DNA from: Drosophila persimilis
Lineage: Eukaryota; Arthropoda; Insecta; Diptera; Drosophilidae
Reading direction: 5' to 3'
Assembly: GCF_003286085.1 (NCBI RefSeq)
Contig: NW_020825294.1
Location: 7,688,001-7,752,000, forward strand
Length of the DNA: 64,000 nucleotides
The notes beneath the pieces are model-generated. The model did no database searches and was not told the origin of the DNA. It was given only the letters and a program-made list of their open reading frames with translations. Position 1 is the stretch's first letter. Each line of letters opens with the position of its first letter. Positions 58,101 through 64,000 of the stretch are shown one piece after another. A program made the translations under genes and the position numbers.

Positions 58101-60679
58101 GCAGAGCCCCAGGGCGTCGATGGAAATTGCTAATTGGAAAAATGTTTTTCTGTAGACAGGAGCATGTATAGTATACATATATGTACATACATATTTGCGC
58201 AGTGAGGCGCACTACAAAGAGGAGACCAGAGTGGACCATGACTGGGATGAGGGAACACGAATAGTAGTAGAAAAATATTAGTAAATAGTAGCAGAATTTG
58301 CGATGCAAGAAACCATTCTCTGTTGCGCTGCGAGTGGCGCAAATTGCTTTAATGGACAGCAAAGCCAAAGCGTAATACAAAAACTAAAACAATAAAAAAA
58401 AAACACTTAAATAATGTGAAATATGAGCGGGCATACGTCAATGAACGCAGAGAGCGGGAGGCGAGCCATTTAAAGAGGTGAAATGTAGGTGGAGGAGGGG
58501 AGGTCGGGTGTATGACTCCGACAAAGCAGCTGATTCATGCCGGTGGAGCATCTAGAAAAATTGTGAAACTATTTGCGAGAGTGTCCCAGTGTTCATACCA
58601 GGTATAGACCTCGTATATGTGTAGTTTTATCGTCTATAAACCAAATTATCATATTTTTGTATCTAAGTCATTTAAAAGTAGGTTGGGTTAGGTTTATGGG
58701 GCTGCTTGTGTGATGGTGATGAAACCATCCCGAAGCCCCAATAAAGAATGCTAGTTTCCCCAGAGGTATGGTCGCCAGGCTGTCCAGGTCCTCGAAGAAG
58801 GCTCCTCCGAGTATACGGTGTCGCCTTCCCTTAAGTGCGGGATAGCTAAAGAGGAGGTGCCGGACAAGGTGTTGCTTTACAAGTAAATGTCATGCAGTTT
58901 TATTACCCGTATTACCAGGTTTTTCTTCTGATTTACTGTGTCATAGCGTGCAAAATCTATTTGCTACCAATCTATCAATCTGATTCCGATAATTCTGGTT
59001 AAAGAGTACTCTCCACTTCGACGAACATTCATTTATTTTGTCCACATTTTCTACATATGAAAATATACAGTATAGAATAAGCGTGAATCACGCGCCCCAG
59101 ATGACGATCGACCATGGTAAGGTCGCCGGAGCGGATGAAATGCTGCTTCCAGGCAGACAGGGATTAGCTTAAGCCTATATTAACTTAGTAATTGCACGTT
59201 ATCCACTCACACTCCAGTGGGAATCTTTAGCTATCAAATATCTAACTTTGCGGCGCGATATAAAATACATTACTCGTAGGCGATGACATCATGAGCAGAG
59301 TGAGCAGGGAGAATGACACGCCAAAGCAAAAGCCGCAAAGAGAGCGGCGAATGACTAACAAAACGCACAAGTTGGGAGAGGAGAGGGTCAGGAGATGGGG
59401 GCAGGGCCAACTGGGATGCAAGGTGCGGTCGCAGGATACAAAAAACAACAACAGCACCAGCAAAACAATACTCTACTAAAATACGGTGGCGCACAAATTA
59501 ATTAAAAAGTGGAAAATTTAAACTGTGGAAAAGTTCCAATAGGTGCTGAGACTTACCCAGTCCATATTTGTAGAAGATCTCCTCCACGGACACAATCTTT
59601 GGCTGAGGCTGCGACTTGGATGTTGGTGTGGGCACAGCAGGTGCTGGCCTTGGCTTCGGCGTCTCCACTTTGGGTGCGGGTACGGCAACGGGCTTGGGCG
59701 GCTCCGGTTTCGGTTCTGCTTTGGGCGCAACTGTCACACTGGATTTGAAATCCTCTTCGTCGTCAAGATCGGTTACCAGAGCGGCTGCTGATACAGCTGC
59801 TGGAACCGGGACAGGTGCTGGTGCTGGAGCTGGGGTTACAGCGTGGGGTGGCACTGGAGGAGGAACCACCACGGGCGGGGTGACTGTGCGCTCCTCCCGG
59901 AAATCGCTCAGCAAATCCTCGGAGGAGATGAACTTCTCGTTATCCTGCTCCTTAAGAGCATCCACAATGGGCTTCTTAGCCGGCGACGGTGTGTACGAAA
60001 CGGACGGCGATTCTGTATCGGAATCCTGGTTACCCACGGCGGCGGCGGCGGTGGTGGCGGATGTCAGGGGTGCAGCTGGCATGCCCAGGAAGTCATCATC
60101 GTCATAGAAATTGGTGTTCGCCGGGGCCGTGGGCTCAAAAGGTTGGAGAGGAGCCGCGGGCTTCTCACTGAAGCTGCCCAGCAAGTCCTCCTCATGGACA
60201 GCCGCTTCCGGTGCTGAAGTCGTGGGTGCGACGTCCGTAGCAGGAGCAAGAGCCGGAGCAGATGTGGCTGCAACTGGGACACCACCAAAGAATCCTCTCT
60301 CGGCGTTCATAAAGTCGCTGGTCAGGTCGCTGATGCCCTGCTTGGCACTCTGGCCGGCACCCTTGAGAAAATCGTCGAATTCGTCTGTCTTCTGGGCGAA
60401 CTTGGCATCAAGCTGCTCCTGCGCCTCCTTGGCCCCGGCGGACATGCGCTGGACGAAGGCCTGGGGGTCACCAAAGTCCAGATTCTTTTGCTCGTTGGCG
60501 AAGTAGTGCTCGGTGTGCGCATTGTCGTCCTGCGCGCCGCTGCTGACGTTGCCAACGTCCCCGCCTTCCCCGCCCACCAGGTCCTCGTAGGCCTGGCCAG
60601 CCTTCTGCGTGGCCTTGTTAAAAATGTCCTCGGTGGTGGCCGCGGCCTCCTTCTTCAGGTCAGCAAAGTTGAAGTCCAT
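43165..60679 (-). CDS. Rtnl1: Reticulon, long isoform
   Basis: Rtnl1 shapes tubular ER and axonal ER through membrane hairpins. The long isoform (583 residues) joins exons 59557-60679, 55092-55127, 43746-43953, 43474-43682, 43299-43404 and 43165-43234. The first exon ([20 protein letters not shown]) encodes a ~374-residue N-terminal region, acidic then Pro/Ala-rich ([13 protein letters not shown]), probably disordered. The 36-nt exon gives the junction [17 protein letters not shown]. The reticulon domain begins [14 protein letters not shown]. It has two long hydrophobic hairpins ([19 protein letters not shown] onward, and [17 protein letters not shown] onward). The conserved loop is [14 protein letters not shown], and the tail is [11 protein letters not shown] ending in a Lys-rich terminus. 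Several alternative first exons splice to 43953. The introns occupy about 15.7 kb. Confidence 0.96.
44646..44661 (-). CDS. Rtnl1: Candidate alternative first coding exon of Rtnl1 (MSKKF)
   Basis: Read on the minus strand: an ATG, five codons (MSKKF) plus one base, then a GTGAGT donor. The phase is 1, matching the acceptor at 43953, so the product would be [14 protein letters not shown], 202 residues. This is the first-exon candidate closest to the common exons. The donor is near perfect. The coding part is too short to judge by codon use, so the call rests on splice signal and phase. Confidence 0.45.
46968..47043 (-). CDS. Rtnl1: Alternative first coding exon of Rtnl1 (MAGGSKRYS...)
   Basis: This encodes [18 protein letters not shown] and then SLPERGPG. 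It ends in phase 1 with a GTAATA donor that joins the acceptor at 43953, giving a 222-residue short isoform. The sequence has clear fly codon bias (CGC, AAC, TCC, GGC, CTG, GAG) in an otherwise AT-rich intron, which supports real coding. The upstream minus-strand sequence to ~47200 would be the 5' UTR and promoter of this isoform. Confidence 0.8.
49106..49129. repeat. GA microsatellite in an Rtnl1 intron
   Basis: An AGAGAGAGAGA tract with one interruption (ATCG). It lies downstream, in the direction of transcription, of the candidate first exon at 49357. Confidence 0.75.
49285..49357 (-). CDS. Rtnl1: Candidate alternative first coding exon of Rtnl1 ([10 protein letters not shown]...)
   Basis: The minus-strand ATG at 49357, in a good AAGAAATGG context, encodes [20 protein letters not shown] and then LPLN. 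Two possible donors, GTGAGT after 49285 and GTAAGT after 49276, both leave phase 1, so either joins 43953 in frame (221 or 224 residues). Codon use is fly-like (CTG, GAA, CAG, CTC). The segment would be an amphipathic helix ahead of the reticulon domain. Confidence 0.6.
51846..51915. repeat. Imperfect CAA trinucleotide tract
   Basis: About 70 bp of interrupted CAACAA units. In one frame this would encode polyGln, but stop codons and the lack of flanking coding sequence argue for a simple repeat in an Rtnl1 intron. Confidence 0.75.
52930..53100. other. GC-rich island of unknown nature inside an Rtnl1 intron
   Basis: About 170 bp of sharply GC-richer sequence in AT-rich surroundings. One plus-strand frame reads [19 protein letters not shown], then [15 protein letters not shown], with G/C-ending codons typical of fly exons, and stays open to a TGA near 53096. 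No start codon or splice pair makes it a gene. It may be a processed remnant of a coding sequence or a regulatory element. Confidence 0.4.
58668..58870 (-). mobile_element. 3' fragment of a non-LTR retrotransposon (ORF2 C-terminus)
   Basis: The minus-strand frame has no start but is open for about 66 codons: [20 protein letters not shown], then [19 protein letters not shown] and [10 protein letters not shown], ending at a TGA (58668-58670). The HxLLxxxPAL...RR...LG...F...L...L...FI..SGWF pattern is the extreme C-terminus of LINE ORF2 proteins, after the RNase H domain. The Cys usual before PAL is Tyr here. The 5' end is lost abruptly at about 58870, as in 5'-truncated copies. It is a dead fragment, inserted antisense to the window numbering and parallel to Rtnl1. 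Confidence 0.75.
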
Positions 60680-61431
60680 CTTTGTGGTCGTTCAGATGCG
60701 CTTTCCGGCAGAAATTATTTTTCGCAGATATCCTTGTTCCGATTAGACTCACGAATACACACACACGCGCACAAACCCGCAGCTGATTCCTTCTATTAAA
60801 TTAGCAAGCAAAAATATTGGGTGCGAAAGGGAAGACTTTTATCTTTTTTTCGGTTACACGTTAAATTTTGTTTATACGGCTTTCGCGTTTGAAATGTTGA
60901 CAAAACGAGTGGAAATCGAAATATGTAACATAAGCAGCGCTGCCAAGGAGGATCCAACTGGAAATTTTGAGTAAGAGCGGAGAGCTCATTTTGAGTGCTG
61001 TGAGAGAGCGACAAATGCGCAAAAGCCGCAAAAAGCGACAGCGAAGCTTTTACCATAGAAATGATTTTTTGCAAAGCTAAGCTAACGTGATGTATGTAAT
61101 ATATTACAAGATGCATGAAATATACCATTATATACCAATAAATCATGAATATATCTTCACATAAATTACGACCTCACACTATCGATGGCACTATCGATAG
61201 TATCGTTGGTTTTGAAATTGTGCGATAGATGGTTTTGCAGCCCGAATGGCACAGGGCTACGGACTTTTTGATCGCCAAATTTTTTTCTGGGAAATAGAAA
61301 TTCATTCTTATTTATATTTTTAACAGACTATAAGAAAGAATAACGGGCGTTGCGACATAAGGACTATTTTTTCATGTACAATAGATCTAATCCTATACTT
61401 TATTGCCGAGGTACTACTAAAACAACCAAGT
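60680..61431. other. Rtnl1 long-isoform upstream region and ZNHIT1 3' flank
   Basis: About 750 bp. The Rtnl1 5' UTR probably occupies the left part (a CAGCGCTGCC motif 7-like word is at 60937-60946). Two DRE-like sites lie near 61180-61199. Minus-strand AATAAA at 61399-61404 is the ZNHIT1 polyadenylation signal. Confidence 0.5.
61180..61199. promoter_or_regulatory. Paired DRE sites
   Basis: TATCGATG (61180-61187) and TATCGATA (61192-61199) match the DREF-binding core TATCGATA, fully in the second case. They lie about 510 bp upstream of the Rtnl1 long-isoform ATG and could set its housekeeping promoter. Confidence 0.55.
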
Positions 61432-61884
61432 TTAGGCGGTCCACTTGAGACAGCGTGTGTCCTGGTGCGTGCGCAGGCACTTCACTCGGCAGTAGCGCGT
61501 CCCGCAGGCTGTGCAAGAATATTGCGAGAAGTTACCGCAGACCGCACAGAAGTGGCGCACTGGTTTATTGGGAGCTGGCGCTGCTGCACTTTCATAATTG
61601 GGCTTTTGTTTGTCCTCCTCGAGGAGTTGCTGGAAGTTTTTGCGGTATTTGGCCCTGAAGTACTCTGCGCCCTTGCGCTTGCCCTTCTTCTCCTTGGCGT
61701 TTTTGACACTGTCCTGGAATTTAGGCAGCTTTTTGGACATGACCAGATCGGCGTGTGGGTCATCGTGAAAGTTGTCCTGCTCCAAAGCCTCGAGTGCTTT
61801 GCGTACGCGCCTCTGCCGAGCGGCGGCATCCAACACACGTTTCTTCTCTGCATCCTTAATGCGATTCGATTCTCGTCCCGTCAT
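61432..61884 (-). CDS. HIT-type zinc-finger protein 1 (SWR1/SRCAP subunit)
   Basis: This encodes a 150-residue orthologue of ZNHIT1 (yeast Swc6/Vps71), a subunit of the SWR1/SRCAP-type remodeller that deposits variant H2A; in flies this means H2Av and the Domino complex. The N-terminus has RRVRKALEALEQDNFHDDPH (human INRQLEALENDNFQDDPH). A Lys-rich segment and YRKNFQQLLEE follow. The C-terminal HIT finger has all metal ligands: CAVCGNFSQYSCTACGTRYC, then CLRTHQDTRCLKW. The gene is intronless. Its ATG is only 76 bp downstream of the Tfb5 stop on the same strand. Confidence 0.96.
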   Translation of the reverse strand: MTGRESNRIKDAEKKRVLDAAARQRRVRKALEALEQDNFHDDPHADLVMSKKLPKFQDSVKNAKEKKGKRKGAEYFRAKYRKNFQQLLEEDKQKPNYESAAAPAPNKPVRHFCAVCGNFSQYSCTACGTRYCRVKCLRTHQDTRCLKWTA

Positions 61885-61960
61885 GTCAAAAATTTCAGTT
61901 TGGAATTGGATTTAGTTGGAGGTCGAGGGTGGTATAGTGTTGTATCGGGAGGAGTTGAAT

Positions 61961-62242
61961 TTAGGCGTCTTTGTCGTGGAGTGGAAAACTGATACGGTCC
62001 ATTAAATCGTCTACACGCGCCTGCAGCACTTCCACAATGTCCGTGGAGATGAATAGGTGACTCTCGTCCAGATCTTGAATGATGAATTTGCGACCCAATG
62101 CCAGCTTCTCGTCCAAATGCAGAAGAAATTGTTTCATGGCCGGATCACTGCAAACATAAGATTGGAAAATATTACCACTTGGACGGATTTTATTATAGTT
62201 TTTTTACCATTCCACAAGAACTCCTTTCATGACATTTACCAT
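61961..62242 (-). CDS. Tfb5: TFIIH subunit Tfb5 (GTF2H5/TTDA)
   Basis: This encodes a 73-residue TFIIH core subunit that stabilises p52/Tfb2 and stimulates XPB in nucleotide excision repair. Two exons, 62208-62242 ([11 protein letters not shown]) and 61961-62147, join with a split Cys codon, giving [17 protein letters not shown]. The family block continues [17 protein letters not shown] and [15 protein letters not shown]. Human GTF2H5 has 71 residues with the same [20 protein letters not shown]-type start. It is followed on the same strand by ZNHIT1 with no polyadenylation signal between them. Confidence 0.95.
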
Positions 62243-62464
62243 TTCAAGTATATACTTGCCAAAAAGCGGCAGAAATTGTTTTTCCACGAAATTTGACGTG
62301 GTGATGGTAATTTTTCGATAGAAATATCAAACTAACCATGGATGCATACAAAACCATTTAGAGCTATCGAATGAAGCGGCAATAGCAATCTATCGGTTTT
62401 TTTTGCCGCCAAAAGTGTATTTCTAAAAAAAATTCTATAAAACAACACGCGAAACAAAATAAAA

Positions 62465-62590
62465 ATGGACACGGAAATAAAGCAGCAATTCGACGAGATA
62501 GGCGGCACAATTTGTGAATATTGGAAAAATAATATGACAGGAATGCGCGTGCATTCCCTCTCTACGTCACACACCTTGCAACGTTCTTAG
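62465..62590 (+). CDS. Possible 41-codon ORF, unknown
   Basis: The ATG at 62465 has a good context (AAAAATGGAC). It reads MDTEIKQQFDEIGGTICEYW, then KNNMTGMRVHS, ending at TAG 62588-62590. The first half looks protein-like (acidic, helical); the second half is Ser/Thr-rich without bias. It could be a real micropeptide, the surviving first exon of a decayed gene, or chance. It precedes SelT by 124 bp. Confidence 0.25.
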   Translation: MDTEIKQQFDEIGGTICEYWKNNMTGMRVHSLSTSHTLQRS

Positions 62591-62599
62591 AAATATATA

Positions 62600-62637
62600 T
62601 ATCGATAGATCTAAAAATCGATAGATATATATCGATA
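62600..62637. promoter_or_regulatory. Cluster of three DRE sites upstream of SelT
   Basis: TATCGATA at 62600-62607, AATCGATA at 62616-62623 and TATCGATA at 62630-62637. They lie 78-115 bp ahead of the SelT ATG. Two exact DREF sites and one one-off site in 38 bp make a strong housekeeping promoter signal. The spacing from core to core is about 15 bp. Confidence 0.75.
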
Positions 62638-62714
62638 TTTTTCTATAGTTGTAACATCCCTAGAATAATATTATATTCAGATTTGGAAAAAAAAGAACTC
62701 AGCAAAACGACGAA

Positions 62715-63384
62715 ATGGACAATTTAAATGGAAGAAATCTGGCGCTCCTGGTCCTCTGTCTATGTGCTTGTTACGCGCTGGCCACCGAGGAAGGCAAGGA
62801 AATACCGGCAACTAAATTCAGCCAGAACATTGCGCCGACGATGACTTTTCTTTATTGGTATGGCCGGAGGGCAATTAACATAAATACGTGCGGGCGATTG
62901 ATAGCGCTTAAGGAATATTTTGTTTTTTTTCAGCTACTCATGCGGCTACCGTAAGGCCTTTGAGGACTACGTGGGCGTTCTCGCCGAGAAGTATCCACAA
63001 ATGCAGGTGCACGGGGCCCACTACGATCCGCCGGGTATGAATTACTACCTGTCAAAGCTCATATTCGCGCTGAAGATCATGATCATCGTGTTGGTGGTTA
63101 GCGCCGTCAGCCCCTTCACCTTTCTGGGTCTAAATACGCCCAGTTGGTGGGGCCACTTGCAGGCGAATAAAATATACGCCTGTATGATGATATTCTTTCT
63201 GGGCAACATGCTGGAGGCACAACTTATATCATCGGGTGCCTTCGAGATAGCGCTGAACGATGTGCCGGTGTGGTCGAAAATTCAGACGGGTCGCTTTCCG
63301 GCCCGCGAGGTGCTTTTCCAAATCATCGACAACCAGCTGCAGTTCACCGAGAAAGTTCAGGAAAATCCTGACTTTGTTAAATAA
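62715..63384 (+). CDS. SelT: Selenoprotein T homologue, Cys form
   Basis: This encodes a 197-residue ER-membrane thioredoxin-like oxidoreductase. Two exons, 62715-62857 and 62934-63384, join through a split Cys codon to give FLYCYSCGYRKAFEDY. The vertebrate protein has CVSU, so Cys51 replaces selenocysteine and Cys48 is kept; the redox motif is CxxC. An N-terminal signal segment (LALLVLCLCACYALA) precedes it. The rest aligns with the family: MNYYLSKLIFALKIMIIVLV (membrane segment), FTFLGLNTPSWW, NKIYACMMIFFLGNMLEAQL and SSGAFEIALNDVPVWSKIQ. Fly SelT is known as a Cys form, so no SECIS element is expected. Confidence 0.95.
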
Positions 63385-64000
63385 TAGGAGCCTCTTCAGC
63401 TCGGGGACAGGAGTAAAACAACACCAAAAAGCGAACGAGCTTGTCAAATTCTTGCTCGGACACTACCCTAAAGTAAGCTCCCGTCTTAAATTAACATAAA
63501 TAGTTATATCTTTGTTTCACCTTAACGTAAACCTATGTACTACTCCTGTAACTCTGTCGTTCCCATCGACGGTATTCCGTTCAATTGATTATCCTACGTG
63601 TGTCTGTAGCCACAGTGTGTGGCATCAATTTGTTTTGAGAGAGATCAATGATTAGACAGCACACACCACAGCCGGGTCGGGTCCAGGGTACATATTGACG
63701 AAACTTATGTGAAAAGTAGTATGTACCTTGTTTATAGTCCTTATGAAAAAAAACGTGTATCATTACTTGTTAGTGGGGGAGCAAACATAGTTACATATGT
63801 GCTTGCGGAGATGTAAAATCTTTTTCAAATTGTAATACATAAATACACTCGACAGAATCAAACCGAAAATAGTGTGTTGTGTTTTAATACCCCGCTCGAG
63901 AGTCTGAGGATGAGTCTGAGTCTCACTGAGGAGCGTATTGAAATCTTATGAATGTTTCCTGCAATAGATAAAAATTAGTTTAAAGTTTAAGACTTGGAAT
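63385..64000. other. SelT 3' UTR and flanking sequence to the window end
   Basis: About 0.6 kb, AT-rich. It has no exact AATAAA; ATACATAAATAC near 63836 is the closest candidate 3' end. I see no start of another gene. Confidence 0.45.

Larger units (their letters stand above)
43954..59556. other. Large Rtnl1 introns (general content)
   Basis: Apart from the alternative exons and the elements listed separately, this is AT-rich non-coding DNA with simple repeats, GA-rich tracts (for example 47311-47330 and 49106-49129) and many TACATATGTA-type words. GA tracts are potential GAGA-factor sites and may mark internal promoters: the tract at 47311-47330 lies upstream of the 47043 first exon. I saw no tRNA-like or snoRNA-like structure. 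Confidence 0.5.

Noticed and set aside
1-64000. CRISPR arrays, operons, ribosome-binding sites, rRNA and tRNA genes
   Set aside because: The window is eukaryotic. I saw no regular spacer-repeat arrays and no tRNA B-box with a matching cloverleaf.

Overview
The window is insect nuclear DNA, almost certainly from a Drosophila species. It has many short introns (about 46-70 bp), GC-rich third codon positions in AT-rich intergenic DNA, Drosophila-type promoter words (DRE TATCGATA, Ohler motifs 1, 6 and 7), and genes that read directly as fly orthologues. From memory, the gene set matches the 25B neighbourhood of D. melanogaster chromosome arm 2L (Muller element B): Jonah 25B proteases, Marcal1, Cfap44, KIF-binding protein, Polr1C, Scox, eIF3i, mRpL28, Gmd, MPDU1, ITPase, a UBXN7-like gene, BLTP3, Rtnl1, ZNHIT1, Tfb5 and SelT. 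I cannot fix the species from sequence alone; the proteins look diverged from D. melanogaster.

Layout. 1-2.6 kb: two Jonah-type gut serine proteases on the minus strand, each with a TATA box; the first is cut by the window edge. 3.3-5.9 kb: Marcal1, an annealing helicase. 6.1-12.9 kb: Cfap44, an axonemal WD-repeat protein, tail to tail with a KIF-binding-protein gene. 15-21.7 kb: a dense housekeeping block with a BED/BESS gene, Polr1C, Scox, eIF3i, a DAZAP2-like gene and mRpL28. 22-27.8 kb: Gmd, MPDU1, ITPase and a UBX-domain gene. 28.6-40 kb: BLTP3, a bridge-like lipid-transfer protein of at least 15 exons. Its first intron holds a complete Tc1-like transposon with 267-bp inverted repeats and an unbroken transposase. 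43.2-60.7 kb: Rtnl1 (reticulon), with a long-isoform first exon at the far right and several alternative short first exons in its large introns. Those introns also contain a non-LTR retrotransposon fragment and an unexplained GC-rich island. 61.4-63.4 kb: a tightly packed ZNHIT1-Tfb5 pair, a possible micro-ORF and a Cys-type SelT gene behind a cluster of DRE sites.

The genes do not form one pathway. Most are constitutive functions (translation, rRNA transcription, chromatin, TFIIH, mitochondria, ER), mixed with two tissue-restricted types: gut proteases and a sperm-flagellar protein. Two genes shape or act at ER membranes and contacts: Rtnl1, and BLTP3 by family inference.

I found no convincing undescribed biological system. 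The best leads are the intact transposon with internal direct repeats, the alternative Rtnl1 and BLTP3 exons, an in-frame tandem duplication across the Gmd stop codon, and the GC-rich island. Exon boundaries were worked out by hand from GT-AG (one GC-AG) sites, frame and family similarity, so individual junctions are inferences.
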